Position numbers and translations under genes: made by a program. From contig NZ_JAENII010000008.1 in assembly GCF_016595525.1 (NCBI RefSeq), positions 124,001 to 188,000 of the forward strand: DNA of 64,000 nucleotides, read 5' to 3'. Positions 15,677-26,800 of this stretch are shown here, in pieces. The notes under the pieces are model-generated. The model ran no database searches, was not told the DNA's origin, and saw nothing but the letters and a program-made list of their open reading frames with translations. Origin of the DNA: Haloferula rosea. Its GTDB lineage: Bacteria > Verrucomicrobiota > Verrucomicrobiia > Verrucomicrobiales > Akkermansiaceae. Position 1 is the first letter of the stretch. Each line of letters begins with the position of its first letter.

Positions 15677-18361
15677 ATGACCAAGCGTGCGACCCTCACG
15701 GCCCTGGCGGCCTGCTCTCCCCTCCTCGCGGCGGATTGGAATCCCCCTCAAGCCGCCAGCAAAGTGGCACCCATGGCATTTGAAGTCCCGGAAGGCCTCG
15801 AGGTCACCGTGTGGGCATCCACACCGGACCTGTTCAACCCCACCAACATGGACATCGACGCGCAGGGTCGCATCTGGGTGGCGGAAGGAGTGAATTATCG
15901 CCGCCACAAGGGCCGCCGGCCCGGTGGTGACCGCATCGTGGTGCTTCAGGATACGGATGGCGACGGCAAGGCCGACAGCTCCCACACCTTCGTGCAGGAA
16001 GAGGGATTGATCGCGCCGCTGGGAGTCGGCGTTTTCGACAACGTCGTGGTCGTTTCCCAACCACCCGATCTGATCGTCTACACCGATGTCGATCGCGACT
16101 TAAAGTTCGACCCGGCCGTGGACAAGCGCGAGGTGCTGCTCACCGGATTCAATGCCCGCAACCACGATCACTCGCTGCATTCGGTGACCGGTGGGCCCGA
16201 CGGCAAATGGTATTTCAACAACGGCAATTGCGGCGCGATCTTCACCGACCGCTCCGACAAGACCTTCACGCTCTACGGCGCGTATAAGGGCGGCGGCGGG
16301 GACTGGTTCGTCAACAGCAGCAAAGAGCTCAACAAGGCGAGTGATGATGGCTTCAAATGGACGTCCGGATTCTCCGCACGAATGAACCCGGATGGCACCG
16401 AGGTCGAGATCATCGGCCACGGCTATCGGAACTCCTACGAGCACGCGGTCAACTCGTTCGGCGAGCTGTTCCAGAACGACAATGACGATCCACCGGCGTG
16501 CCGGAATTCCTACGTCCTCGAATACGGCTCCGCAGGCTACTTTACCCGCGAAGGCCAGTCCTACCGCACGGTCAAGCGTCCGGGTCAGGACCATGGCAGA
16601 GCGCATTGGCGGCAGGATGATCCGGGAACCTTCGATGTCGGCGACATCTACGGGGGCGGCTCACCCACCGGTGTCGTCTTCTACGAGAACGGTGCCCTTG
16701 GCGATTCCTTCGCCGGAACCTTCCTCAGTTGTGAAGCTGGCCGCAACGTCATCTTCAGCTACCAGCCCGAAGTCCAGGGTGCTGGCTACAAGATGGAGCG
16801 TGGCACCTTCATGAACTCCAACCACGACGGCAAATTCGTGGGATCGGACTTCGTCGGCGGTGGCAAAGCCCAGGCGAAAACCGACAAGGGTGAGGTCGAC
16901 CCGAAACAGTTCCGCCCTTCCGATGTCGCGGTCGGCGCGGATGGAGCCATCTACGTGACGGACTGGTTCGACCCCCGTGTCGGCGGCCACGCAGACCATG
17001 ATGACTCATGCTCGGGAACCATCTACCGGATCGCACCCAAAGGTTTCAAAGCGGTGAATCCCGAGTTTGACCTGAACACGATCGAGGGCGCGATTGCCGC
17101 TCTCCGCAGCCCCGCTCCCAACGTGCGATGGACCGGTTTCGATGCCCTCAGGAAACAAGGAGCCCAGGCGCTGCCAGCCGTCTCGAAACTCCTCGGAGAC
17201 AAGGACCCATGGATCGCCATTCGCGGGGTGTGGTTGCTTCCCTACCTCGGAGAAGACGGCATCACCAAGTGCACCGAGCTGCTGAAGTCGGGCGACGAAC
17301 GCATTCAGCTCGTCGCCTTCCGTGCGCTGAAACGTGCCGGCAAGGACGTCTATGCCGCAGCAGCCCAACTCGCCCATGCTCCGTCAGCCGCCCTGCGCAG
17401 GGACGCCGCGCTCGCGATGCGTGGCCTGCCCGCCGACAAGGCAGCCCCCGTCCTGATCGAAGTCGCCAAGCACTGGGATGGTTCCGACAAGAACTACCTC
17501 GAAGCCATCGGCCTCGGTGCGGAGAACCAGGAGCCCGCCGTCTGGACCGCCATGCGCGAAACCCTTTCCCCCGGCGATCCACTGAAATGGAACGACTCCT
17601 TCGCCAAACTCACGTGGCGTCTGTGGCCGACCACCGCCATCGGCTCCCTCAAGGCCCGCGCGATGGCCCCCTCGTTGACCAAGGATCAGCGTGAGTTCGC
17701 GATCGAGTCCCTTTCGTTCATCGATGACCCGGCAGCGGCTGATGCCATGTTCGACCTGGTCACCCAGGATACCCAGATCAAGCCGGCTGCAACCCGTTGG
17801 CTGTTCGCACGGGGCACCGGCGCATGGGCCAGGTTCGGATTGAAGAAGCGCCTGAAGGAGACCGGCATCTACGACCCTGCCAAAATCGAGATCACCGAGA
17901 TCATCATGCCCGGCAAGCCGGCGAGCACCAAGTTCTCTGATCAGGATGTGCTCAAGCTCAAGGGTGACGCCGAACGCGGCAAGTCCACCGCCATGAGGTG
18001 CGCCATGTGCCACAACATCAACGACGTGGGTCCACACTACGGCCCGGACCTCCGCGGCTGGGTGGCCCGCCAGGGAGAAGCCTCGGCCGTGCGATCCATC
18101 ATCGACCCGTCCGCAGACATCGCCCACGGGTTCGGAGGCACCGCCGTGAACCTCAAGAACGGCAAGTGGATCGATGGCCTGATCATCGCCGATGGCGACC
18201 CTGTCGTCATCACGGCCAATGGAGGCATCACCCAGATGGTGCCGAAGAATCGGATCAAATCGCGCCAGAAGATGAACCGCTCACTGATGCTCAACGCGGA
18301 CCAACTCGGCCTGTCCGCCCAGGACGTTGCCGACATCGTCGAGTGGCTCAAGAGCTACTAG
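15677..18361 (+). CDS. PVC-type haem protein: beta-propeller dehydrogenase domain, HEAT-like repeats, cytochrome c
   Basis: 894 residues from the ATG at 15677 (an in-frame upstream extension lacks a signal sequence, so I rejected it). A signal peptide is followed by a propeller-type domain typical of planctomycete and verrucomicrobial membrane-bound dehydrogenases (VPEGLEVTVWAS, MDIDAQGRIWVAEG), then HEAT-like helical repeats at about 455-600, then a C-terminal cytochrome c with C775AMCH. This architecture is abundant in the PVC superphylum and is thought to oxidise sugars or related compounds in the periplasm; the substrate is unknown. It stands alone, divergent from asnS. Confidence 0.85.
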   Translation: MTKRATLTALAACSPLLAADWNPPQAASKVAPMAFEVPEGLEVTVWASTPDLFNPTNMDIDAQGRIWVAEGVNYRRHKGRRPGGDRIVVLQDTDGDGKADSSHTFVQEEGLIAPLGVGVFDNVVVVSQPPDLIVYTDVDRDLKFDPAVDKREVLLTGFNARNHDHSLHSVTGGPDGKWYFNNGNCGAIFTDRSDKTFTLYGAYKGGGGDWFVNSSKELNKASDDGFKWTSGFSARMNPDGTEVEIIGHGYRNSYEHAVNSFGELFQNDNDDPPACRNSYVLEYGSAGYFTREGQSYRTVKRPGQDHGRAHWRQDDPGTFDVGDIYGGGSPTGVVFYENGALGDSFAGTFLSCEAGRNVIFSYQPEVQGAGYKMERGTFMNSNHDGKFVGSDFVGGGKAQAKTDKGEVDPKQFRPSDVAVGADGAIYVTDWFDPRVGGHADHDDSCSGTIYRIAPKGFKAVNPEFDLNTIEGAIAALRSPAPNVRWTGFDALRKQGAQALPAVSKLLGDKDPWIAIRGVWLLPYLGEDGITKCTELLKSGDERIQLVAFRALKRAGKDVYAAAAQLAHAPSAALRRDAALAMRGLPADKAAPVLIEVAKHWDGSDKNYLEAIGLGAENQEPAVWTAMRETLSPGDPLKWNDSFAKLTWRLWPTTAIGSLKARAMAPSLTKDQREFAIESLSFIDDPAAADAMFDLVTQDTQIKPAATRWLFARGTGAWARFGLKKRLKETGIYDPAKIEITEIIMPGKPASTKFSDQDVLKLKGDAERGKSTAMRCAMCHNINDVGPHYGPDLRGWVARQGEASAVRSIIDPSADIAHGFGGTAVNLKNGKWIDGLIIADGDPVVITANGGITQMVPKNRIKSRQKMNRSLMLNADQLGLSAQDVADIVEWLKSY

Positions 18362-18412
18362 GAACGTCGTTGTTCCAGTCAACGGAAATTCCTGCGACTT
18401 CACCCGGACCGC

Positions 18413-19513
18413 CTACTCCACCGTGGGCAGGTATTCCTGTGAGACCGATGGGTTGCCAATGAGCCGCGGCCGACCGGACCACTCGTCGAGCTCGCCCCAG
18501 ATACGCCCCCACATGCGCTTCATCATCCCACCCATGTCGCGTTCCTCCTTGATGCGCGACTTCAATGGATCGCCCCGGCCATCCACCTGATACTCCCACG
18601 CGAAGATCGGCCTGAGCTCGAGTCCCCGGTCGTCCCACTCGCGGTATTCCCCGAAGCGCATGTCGACCAACCATACCCCGCGGCGCGTCTCGCGGGCCAG
18701 ACACCACTCTTTCGAGAAACGCAGCACGCTTTTCACTTCGGAGGTGTCACGCCACTTCGATAGCACCTCGGGCTGCTTGGGGAAGATCGTCCAACGCATC
18801 GAGGGGTCACCATCGAGAAGAGACCGGTAACCGACCCAGAACTCGCCTTCCCGCTCAATGACTGCCCTCCACAATAGAATGGAGAAAGGCGCCGGAGCCT
18901 CCATCTTCCGATTCCAGTCGATTCCTCTCCTTTCCAGATCCCGGGTAATCGCCGCGGAGACCGATTGCTTCGCCCAGAAGCTCAAACCGACGTAGAAACA
19001 TGAGATGCCCAGGCACACGGCGGTCATCTTGATTCCCTCCTTTTTTTTCCAGCGTTTCAGCTCGATGCGCAGACCCCAGATCACCGCTACGAGCAGCGGA
19101 ATGGTGAAGAGAGGATCGATAATGAATAGATTGTCGAGCGAGACCGGCCGCACCGAGAACAGCCAGAGCACCTGCGTTCCGTAGGTCGTGAAGCAGTCGA
19201 TCAGGATGTGGGTCGACCAGACGAGAAAGACGAACCAACCCGCACGAACCGGCGTGACCTTCTGCCTCTTCCAGCGCAGCGCGAACGGCTTCGCGAGCCC
19301 GAAGGTCACAAGCAGGAGGCAGAGGATGGAATGCGTGAAGCCCCGGTGCACCCGCAGGTCCCAAGCGGTATCAAGAAAAGGCACGAGCAAGGAATCCAAG
19401 TCCGGGATTGTCCCCAGAAGGGCACCCCAGCCGATCGCAGGACGACCAATCTTCGTGCCTAGCACAAGGGCTCCTACTGCCGCACCAAGGGCTGCCTGGG
19501 TGATTGAATCCAC
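18413..19513 (-). CDS. YdjM/DUF457-type membrane-bound metal-dependent hydrolase
   Basis: 366 residues from a GTG at 19513; a GGGGAG sequence lies about ten bases upstream, whereas the TTG at 19522 has no usable spacing. The start DSITQAALGAAVG, then PDLDSL and HRGFTHS, is the hallmark of the family of inner-membrane proteins annotated as metal-dependent hydrolases; Asp and His residues would hold the metal. Four to five membrane helices fill residues 1-180, and a soluble C-terminal domain follows. Related proteins are linked to LexA control in E. coli (ydjM). The physiological substrate is not known. Confidence 0.75.
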   Translation of the reverse strand: MDSITQAALGAAVGALVLGTKIGRPAIGWGALLGTIPDLDSLLVPFLDTAWDLRVHRGFTHSILCLLLVTFGLAKPFALRWKRQKVTPVRAGWFVFLVWSTHILIDCFTTYGTQVLWLFSVRPVSLDNLFIIDPLFTIPLLVAVIWGLRIELKRWKKKEGIKMTAVCLGISCFYVGLSFWAKQSVSAAITRDLERRGIDWNRKMEAPAPFSILLWRAVIEREGEFWVGYRSLLDGDPSMRWTIFPKQPEVLSKWRDTSEVKSVLRFSKEWCLARETRRGVWLVDMRFGEYREWDDRGLELRPIFAWEYQVDGRGDPLKSRIKEERDMGGMMKRMWGRIWGELDEWSGRPRLIGNPSVSQEYLPTVE

Positions 19514-19551
19514 GGGCGCCAATCTCCCCGAGTTCCACGCCTCGCCAAGTG

Positions 19552-19568
19552 AAAAAGCCGATCGGCTT
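19552..19568 (-). terminator. Short candidate terminator after the sulfatase gene
   Basis: On the minus strand AAGCC-GATC-GGCTT is followed directly by TTT and lies 11 bases beyond the sulfatase stop. The stem is only five base pairs, so it is a weak candidate. Confidence 0.4.
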
Positions 19569-19579
19569 ACAGATGGTGC

Positions 19580-21184
19580 TCAGCCGCCGGTATCCCAGAG
19601 GTTCTTGAAGGGCTCGCGCTCCTCATTCTCCGGCTCGTAGCGGGGATTCAAACGCGGGAGGTAGCGTGGCTCGACGTTCGCCTTGATCCACGACTTGAGC
19701 TGCTGGAACAACTTGTCGGTCAGCTCCGGCTTCTCCTCCGAAAGGTCCTTCTCCTCGAAGGGATCGGCCGGAATATCGTAAAGCTCCAGATTCCCATGCC
19801 AGTCCCAGATCAATTTCATGTCACCGACGCGGATGGCCGAGTGAGGGGTCAGTGGGAACCCGTTGTCGGGGTGCTTGACGATGACGTTGAACGGATAGTG
19901 CCAATAGAGCGTGCGCTCGGGTTGTTCGGCAGCGGGGTTCTCCAGGGATGGCAAGATGCTCTGGCCATCGACGTCGGCAGGAATCGGATTACCGGTCAGG
20001 GCTGCGAAGGTCGGCAGGAAATCGGTGCAGTCCACGACCGCATCGCACCACGCCGATTGATCGAATCGACCGGGCTGGAAGTAAACCAATGGCACCCGGA
20101 CTCCCCCCTCATAAAGACAGGCCTTCCCGCCTTTGAACGGGGCGTTGTCGGTCGCCGCCGGATCCGTGTATTCCACCCCACCATTGTCCGAAGTGAACAC
20201 GACCAGGGTATCATCCGCCAAGCCGGTCTCACCCAGTGCCTTCAGGATCGCCCCGACCGACTCGTCGAGGCTCTTCACCATGGCCGCATAGGTCGGGTTG
20301 TCGTGCCCCCCATTGCCAAGCTGGGGCTTCTTGGAGAAATGATCCACATCGTCCTGCTTTGCCTGGATGGGCGTGTGCACCGCGAAATGGCAGAAGTAGA
20401 GGAAGAAAGGTTGATCCGGTGTCTTCGCCCTTTCCTTCAGGTATGTCACCGCCTGAACCGTCAGGTCGTCGGTGAGATAATCCTCGCCCGTTGGAGCCCC
20501 CGCCTTCCCCGCGGCCGATTCCTTCTGTGGCATCTTCGGGAACGGCAGCTTCTTCTGGTTCCAACTGGGCCTCCAGTTGAAGTAGGACGATGCACCCGAG
20601 TCGAGGTAGGCGATCTCCGTGAATCCGTGGTCTCCAGGCTGCATGCCCTCGGCGCCATGCCCGCCTAGGTGCCACTTGCCGATGAACGCGCTGTCGTATC
20701 CCGAAAGGACCTTCGGCAGGGTCGGAAGCTCGGGCGATATCGCCGTCTTGGCATGGGCATTGCCCCACGCAAGGGTCCGGCGGATGGCGTCCTGATGACT
20801 GAACGCATCATGCGGACTGAAGCCATCCGGAACCGGTCTGCCCTGGTTGTAGTAGGTCGGCGTGCGTGGGGTCGCGGTTGTCACGCCCAGCCGAGCCGCA
20901 ATCTTTCCGGTCATGATCGCGGCGCGGGTCGGGGAACACAACTGGTTGGCGTATGCCTGCGAGAACGCGACCCCCTGGTTCACCAACCGATCGAGATTGG
21001 GAGTCTCATAGACGAGTTCCGCCTCCTTCCGGCTTCCAAGTCGCACCGCATAAGCATTCACATCCATGATCCCGAGATCATCGGCCAGAATGAACACGAT
21101 GTTCGGTGACTTGGACGGCGAGGCATGCCCGGCGGAGGTGATGCCGACCAAGGCGGACAGGAGGATGGAAACGAACTTTTTCAT
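19580..21184 (-). CDS. Exported arylsulfatase-type sulfatase
   Basis: 534 residues from the ATG at 21184, which begins a signal peptide (MKKFVSILLSALVGITSAG); the longer frame upstream adds a non-signal stretch. Metal-binding aspartates lie in FILADDLG (Asp35, Asp36), the formylglycine site is C83SPTR, and further ligands lie in FTSDNGG. This is a Cys-type sulfatase needing an anaerobic-type or FGE maturation enzyme, not seen here. Such enzymes desulfate polysaccharides or other sulfated glycans and are numerous in marine Verrucomicrobiota. No glycoside hydrolase or transporter lies next to it, so the substrate cannot be guessed. Confidence 0.92.
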   Translation of the reverse strand: MKKFVSILLSALVGITSAGHASPSKSPNIVFILADDLGIMDVNAYAVRLGSRKEAELVYETPNLDRLVNQGVAFSQAYANQLCSPTRAAIMTGKIAARLGVTTATPRTPTYYNQGRPVPDGFSPHDAFSHQDAIRRTLAWGNAHAKTAISPELPTLPKVLSGYDSAFIGKWHLGGHGAEGMQPGDHGFTEIAYLDSGASSYFNWRPSWNQKKLPFPKMPQKESAAGKAGAPTGEDYLTDDLTVQAVTYLKERAKTPDQPFFLYFCHFAVHTPIQAKQDDVDHFSKKPQLGNGGHDNPTYAAMVKSLDESVGAILKALGETGLADDTLVVFTSDNGGVEYTDPAATDNAPFKGGKACLYEGGVRVPLVYFQPGRFDQSAWCDAVVDCTDFLPTFAALTGNPIPADVDGQSILPSLENPAAEQPERTLYWHYPFNVIVKHPDNGFPLTPHSAIRVGDMKLIWDWHGNLELYDIPADPFEEKDLSEEKPELTDKLFQQLKSWIKANVEPRYLPRLNPRYEPENEEREPFKNLWDTGG

Positions 21185-21287
21185 GGATGGCGGAATGACG
21201 GAGCTGAGCCTGACCCGCCCGACCTGCAACTCAACAAGAAACGTTCCCCTCATGGCTTGCTTGCCCAAGTTTCCGCGCGCCTCCCCC

Positions 21288-21307
21288 CATTCTGATTCAG
21301 CAGAATG
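21288..21307. repeat. Small hairpin in the sulfatase/coaD divergent region
   Basis: CATTCTG, loop ATTCAG, CAGAATG: a perfect 7-bp inverted repeat in the 229-base gap between the divergent sulfatase and coaD genes. It may be an operator or chance; there is no T-run. Confidence 0.3.
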
Positions 21308-21413
21308 AGCTCGAAAGTACTCCCGTCCTCCGCCGGACTTCCGAGCCGATCAAAGAGTCCAGCCATACACATTCGCCCCTTGGCATCTCGCTCCGGGCAA
21401 CCAATCCTCCCCC

Positions 21414-21911
21414 ATGCGCACCGCTGTCTATGCCGGATCCTTCGACCCTCCCACCAACGGCCACCTGTGGATGGTCGAACGAGGTTTGGAGATGTTCGAC
21501 CGCCTCATCGTGGCGATCGGCGACAACCCGACGAAGAGCTACACCTTCACCATCGCCGAACGGTTGAAGTTGCTCGAAACCGCCATTCCCTCCTGCGAGC
21601 GCCTGACAGTCGCTCATTTCGACAATCGCTACCTCGTCGACTATGCCATCGAACACGATGCCCAGTTCATCCTCCGTGGCATCCGCAGTCAGGCCGACTA
21701 CGAGTATGAGCGGATGATGCGTCACGTGAACAACGACCTGGCCCCGGAAATCACAACGACCTTCCTCATGCCCCCACGCGACATCGCCGAGGTGTCATCG
21801 AGCATGGTCAAGGGCCTGATCGGTCCCTCGGGATGGCAGGACACGGTTCGCCGATATGTCCCACAGACGGTTTTCGAAGCACTCGAGAAACGTAGCCAAC
21901 CCATTCGCTAG
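21414..21911 (+). CDS. coaD: Phosphopantetheine adenylyltransferase
   Basis: 165 residues, the family length. The nucleotidyltransferase motif [10 protein letters not shown] (T14xGH17) opens the protein; [13 protein letters not shown] and the C-terminal VSSSMVKGL complete the CoaD signature. The enzyme transfers AMP from ATP to 4'-phosphopantetheine, the penultimate step of coenzyme A synthesis. It is followed after 38 bases by cstA on the same strand. The divergent region upstream carries the small hairpin at 21288-21307. Confidence 0.93.
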   Translation: MRTAVYAGSFDPPTNGHLWMVERGLEMFDRLIVAIGDNPTKSYTFTIAERLKLLETAIPSCERLTVAHFDNRYLVDYAIEHDAQFILRGIRSQADYEYERMMRHVNNDLAPEITTTFLMPPRDIAEVSSSMVKGLIGPSGWQDTVRRYVPQTVFEALEKRSQPIR

Positions 21912-21949
21912 GTCGGACACCGCCCGGTGCGGCACCTTTTCCCAAACCC

Positions 21950-23770
21950 ATGACAACGCTGTTCATCGCGCTCGGCTCGCTGGTCCTCTACCTCGTCGCC
22001 TACCATACTTATGGGAAGTGGCTTGCCCGCCGGATCTTCAAGCTCGACCCCGACCGCATCCCGCCGTCGGTCGAACTGGAGGACGGAAACGATTACGTCC
22101 CCACTTCCAAAGGAGTCGTCTTCGGCCATCACTTCACCTCCATCGCCGGTACGGGACCCATCGTAGGACCCGCTCTCGCCGTGATCTGGGGTTGGGTCCC
22201 CGCCCTTCTCTGGGTGCTGTTCGGCTCCATCCTGATCGGAGCGGTCCATGATTTTGGATCGCTCGTCGTTTCGATGAGGAACAAGGGACAAACGGTTGGC
22301 GACATCTCCGGACGCATCCTCGCCCCCCGGGCACGCATCCTGTTCCTCTCCATCCTTTTCCTCGCCCTGACCATCGTCCTCGCAATCTTCGGCCTGGTGA
22401 TTGCCAACGTCTTCAAGTTCTACCCGGCCTCCATCTTCCCCTGCTTGATCCAGATTCCCATCGCTGTGGTGATCGGCCTCTGGCTCCACCGCAAGGGCAT
22501 GAACCTCACCCTGCCATCGCTTGTCGCGCTGGGTGTGATGTATCTCACGGTGTATCTCGGCGACTGGGGTCCCCTTGGGGCATTCAATGCCGCCCTTGCC
22601 GAATGGTCGGTTCTGACCTGGTGCGTCGTCCTGCTCCTCTATTCCTACGTGGCTTCAGTTCTGCCGGTATGGGTGCTCCTCCAGCCACGCGACTACATCA
22701 ACTCACTGCAGCTTCTCTCGGCTCTGGCACTGGTGATCATCGGGTTGGTGATCGCAGCGCTGTTCGGCTTCGGCAGTGGAGCAGAAAAACAAGCACTCGA
22801 GATTGCGGCGGAGCCAATCCGTATCGGCGAGAACGCCCCACCGGGTGCACCACTCATGTTTCCCTTCCTTTTCGTGACCATCGCCTGTGGAGCGATCTCC
22901 GGATTTCACTGTCTCGTATCCTCGGGCACGTCGTCGAAGCAGCTCAAGAGCGAAGCGGACGCCCAATTCGTCGGCTACGGATCGATGCTCACCGAAGGGT
23001 TCCTAGCAGTGCTGGTCATTCTCGCCTGCGTGGCCGGGCTGGGTCTGGGAATTCCTGAGATCATCGATGGCGAGAAGACCGGAGCCATCCTCACCGGCGC
23101 CGACGCCTACCACGCCCGCTACGGCAGTTGGCAAGCCGCTGGCGGACTCCCTGCGAAAGTCGGTGCTTTCGTCGACGGCGCCGGGAATTTCATTCAAGCC
23201 CTCGGTCTTCCGGCGAAGTTCGCCATCGCCCTGATGGGCGTGTTCGTCGCCTCATTCGCGGCCACCACCCTCGACAGCGCGTGCCGACTTCAGCGCTACG
23301 TCACCCAGGAATTGGGTGCCGCGATTGGCCTCAAGGTGCTGACCAACAAACACGTGGCCACCATTTTCGCCATCGTCGTGGCCGGAGTCATCGCCGCCCT
23401 CCCCGGAGGACCGGGAAAACCCTACGGATCGGGAGGCCTGCTTCTCTGGCCGCTTTTTGGAGCGACCAATCAGTTGCTTGGGGGCCTCGCCTTCCTCGTC
23501 ATCCTGTTCTGGATGTGGAGAAGAAACCTCCCTGTTTGGTTCGTCGCCATCCCCGCCCTGTTCATGCTCTTCCTGCCGGCTACCGCCATGATCCTCCAGC
23601 TCTTCGCCGGCGATGGTGCCTGGCTGACAGGCACCCAGCCGAACTACCTGCTTGGAGCCTTCGGGCTCGCCACCCTCGCCCTGGAGGCGTGGATCGTCGT
23701 CGAGGCAGCGGCGGCGTGGCCGAAGGCCAAGGGAGTGCTCGAGCCGGAGCTGACCCGGTCGGAATCGTGA
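21950..23770 (+). CDS. cstA: CstA family carbon-starvation/peptide or pyruvate transporter
   Basis: 606 residues with many membrane helices. N-terminal features match CstA: YHTYGKWLARRIF, PTSKGVVFGHHFTSIAGTGP and IFGLVIANVF, followed by the second conserved block SGFHCLVSSGTSSKQL and GLGIPEIIDG. E. coli CstA and BtsT/YjiY import peptides or pyruvate; which applies here is open. It is shorter than the E. coli protein (about 700) and lies just after coaD. The last helix is followed by a short acidic tail. Confidence 0.9.
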   Translation: MTTLFIALGSLVLYLVAYHTYGKWLARRIFKLDPDRIPPSVELEDGNDYVPTSKGVVFGHHFTSIAGTGPIVGPALAVIWGWVPALLWVLFGSILIGAVHDFGSLVVSMRNKGQTVGDISGRILAPRARILFLSILFLALTIVLAIFGLVIANVFKFYPASIFPCLIQIPIAVVIGLWLHRKGMNLTLPSLVALGVMYLTVYLGDWGPLGAFNAALAEWSVLTWCVVLLLYSYVASVLPVWVLLQPRDYINSLQLLSALALVIIGLVIAALFGFGSGAEKQALEIAAEPIRIGENAPPGAPLMFPFLFVTIACGAISGFHCLVSSGTSSKQLKSEADAQFVGYGSMLTEGFLAVLVILACVAGLGLGIPEIIDGEKTGAILTGADAYHARYGSWQAAGGLPAKVGAFVDGAGNFIQALGLPAKFAIALMGVFVASFAATTLDSACRLQRYVTQELGAAIGLKVLTNKHVATIFAIVVAGVIAALPGGPGKPYGSGGLLLWPLFGATNQLLGGLAFLVILFWMWRRNLPVWFVAIPALFMLFLPATAMILQLFAGDGAWLTGTQPNYLLGAFGLATLALEAWIVVEAAAAWPKAKGVLEPELTRSES

Positions 23771-23832
23771 CCCGCTCGCCCTGCCCGATCAGAAGCTTCT
23801 TTATTTTCCCGGTGATTGTCCGAGGTTGAACC

Positions 23833-26800
23833 TTGATCGTGAAACCCATCTGCCTCGCCACCTTCTTCTTCTCGTCGCTGCCTGCGCTCTGCGCCCCTCC
23901 AACGGGCTCCATCACACGCCACGTATGGACCAATGTTTCCGGGGTCGCGGTCCCGGACCTTACCAACCTTTCCGACTATCCGGACTCCCCCGACACCAGC
24001 ACCACTGCCTCTTCGTTTCTTGCGCCAACGAACTGGAGCAACAACTACGGAACCCGGATGTTTGGCTGGGTCCACGCCCCGGTCACGGGCGACTACACCT
24101 TCTACCTCCACGCAGATGACAATGCAGAGCTCTGGCTCAGCACCACCGTATCGCCCGATCAACGCCGAAGGATTGCCCGGGTCCCCGGATGGACCAATGC
24201 CGGCGACTGGAACAAGTTCCCGGAACAAACTTCCCCGATCATCACCCTCGAGGCCGGGAACTACTATTTCATCGAAGCGCTCCAGAAAGAGGAAGGTGGC
24301 GGAGACAACCTTGGGGTCGCCTGGTCCTACCCGGGTCAATCGCGAACCTACGTGCCCGGCGCGAGCCTGAGCCCGTGGCAGAATCTCGCCCCTGAAACGA
24401 ACGATGATGTCGCCCACCTGCCCCCGGGCGGACAGGTCCGGATTCCAGTCCTCGCCAATGACCTCGATCCCAATGGCCGGGCCGACATCGACCCGGGCAG
24501 CCTCGCAGAAGGCACCCCGCCGACGAACGGAAGCCTCGCTATCGACCCGGTGAACGGACAGATCACCTACACCCACGATGGATCCCCGACCGTGAGCGAT
24601 GTCTTCAGCTACTCGATCAGCGATCAAGCCGGGGCATCCTCGACGGCAAACGTCGTCATCACCATCAGCGACGCCCCACGACTTCCACTTGCGACTTCCA
24701 CCATGCCCGAAAACGGCCCCGTCCAAGAGCTGACCCTGGTCGACGCATTTCCCGGCCTCGGATTCTCGGCCCCGGTCGGCATCGTGAGTCCGCCCGCCCC
24801 GGACCAGCGGCTCTTCATTCTCGAGAAAGGCGGCGACATCAGGCTGATTCCGGATCTGCAAAGCCCCAGCAACGTCCGGTTCATGGATCTCGACGGCCTC
24901 GTCAGCGGACGATCAGGCGAGGTCTTTCAAACCAGCAGCGAGCAGGGTCTCCTCGGTCTTGCCTTCCACCCTTCCTATGCCACGAACGGCCGCTTTTTCG
25001 TCGTCTACTCGGTGAACATCAGTGGCGTCCGCTACCAGCGGCTCTCCGAGTTCGCCGTCTCTCCGACGGACCCGAACTCAGCGAACACGGGCTCGGAAAA
25101 AATTCTCATCGAACAGCGGAACGAGGCCGGCAACCACAACGGCGGCGACCTGCATTTCGGGCCCGACGGATATCTCTACATGAGTTGGGGCGACGAAGGA
25201 AACGCCAACGACACCCTCAACAACTCGCAGACCATCACCAAGGATTTCTGGTCCTCCATCACCCGGATCGACGTCGACCTCGAAAGCGAGGATTACACTC
25301 CCACGGACGGCACGGGAAGCGACGACGACAGCGTCCCTCCCAACGACCACCCTGCCGTGGTGAAGGACAACCTCGGCAATCCACGCTACGAGGTTCCGGC
25401 CGACAATCCGTGGGTCGCAACGCCCGTCTTCAATGGTCAGAACCTCGACGTCGAGGATGTCCGGACGGAATTCTGGGCGGCGGGCCTGCGCAACCCGTGG
25501 CGCATGTCCTTCGACCCCGTGACCGGGGATCTCTGGTGTGGCGATGTCGGCCAGGGAGCATGGGAAGAGATCAATCTCATCGAACGCGGCGCCAACTACG
25601 AATGGGCATTTCGTGAGGGGAACCACAATGGAGTCAAATGGAACAACCGGCCTTCGGGTTGGACTCCGAACCAGCAACCCTCCGAAGGACCCAACCGCGG
25701 ACCCGTGTGGCAATATTCCCATGGCTCCGGCCAGTTTGAGGGCAACTCGGTGACCGGCGGTGTTGTCTATCGGGGCAGCAGAATTCCCTCACTTGCCGGG
25801 CACTACGTCTTTGCCGACTATGGCTCGGGGAACATCTGGTCATTCGATGTGAATCAGAGCCCGCCAAACGTGCAGCGCATCGCAGGAGAAGGAGGCATCG
25901 TCGCCTTCGGGCATGACCCGACCAACGGCGATGTGCTGATGGCCGACATCGACAACGGGCTGATCCGCCGCCTTACCGCTGACACCACCGGTGACGTCTT
26001 CCCCGACACCTTGGCAGCTACCGGGCTGTTTGCCGATGCCACCACACTCACCCCGAATCCAGGGCTCATTCCCTACGACATCAATCTACCATTCTGGTCC
26101 GACCACGCGATCAAGTCACGTTGGTTCGGGCACCCGGAAACGTCCCCCACCCTCGCGTATAGCCGGGACGGAAACTGGGCATTCCCCACAGGGAGCACCT
26201 GGGTGAAGCACTTCGAACTCGAGACCGAACGCGGCAATCCGTCGACCCGCAAACGCATCGAGACCCGCGTGCTGGTCAAGACGGAGGAGGGATCCTACGG
26301 AGTGTCCTACCGCTGGAACAACGACGGAACCTCGGCAACTCTCGCCGATGCAGCCGGGGAGGAATTCGATCTGGCCATCATCGACGGGGGCGTTTCCAAG
26401 AACCAGCGCTGGCGCATCCCCTCTCACGCGGAATGCAACACCTGCCACTCCCCGCAAGCCGGCCACGCCCTCTCTTTTCAGACCCGCCAGCTCAACCGAC
26501 CCGGGACGATCGGCGCATTCAGCGGAAACTTCGTATCAGTGCTCGAGCTCACCGGTTACCTGTCCGGCCTCACCGACGACCCGACAACGCTTCCTCGACA
26601 CGTCCAACCGTCGGAAACCGACTACTCGCTGGAGGCACGCGCCCGATCCTGGCTCGATGTGAATTGCGCCTACTGCCACAGCGCCTCCGGCACGGTGCCC
26701 ACGGACTGGGATGCCTCGGTCAGCCTTCCCCTCTTCGAAACCAACATCGTCAATGGTCTGCCCGGCACCGGCATTCTCGATCCCGATGACCGACTGGTCG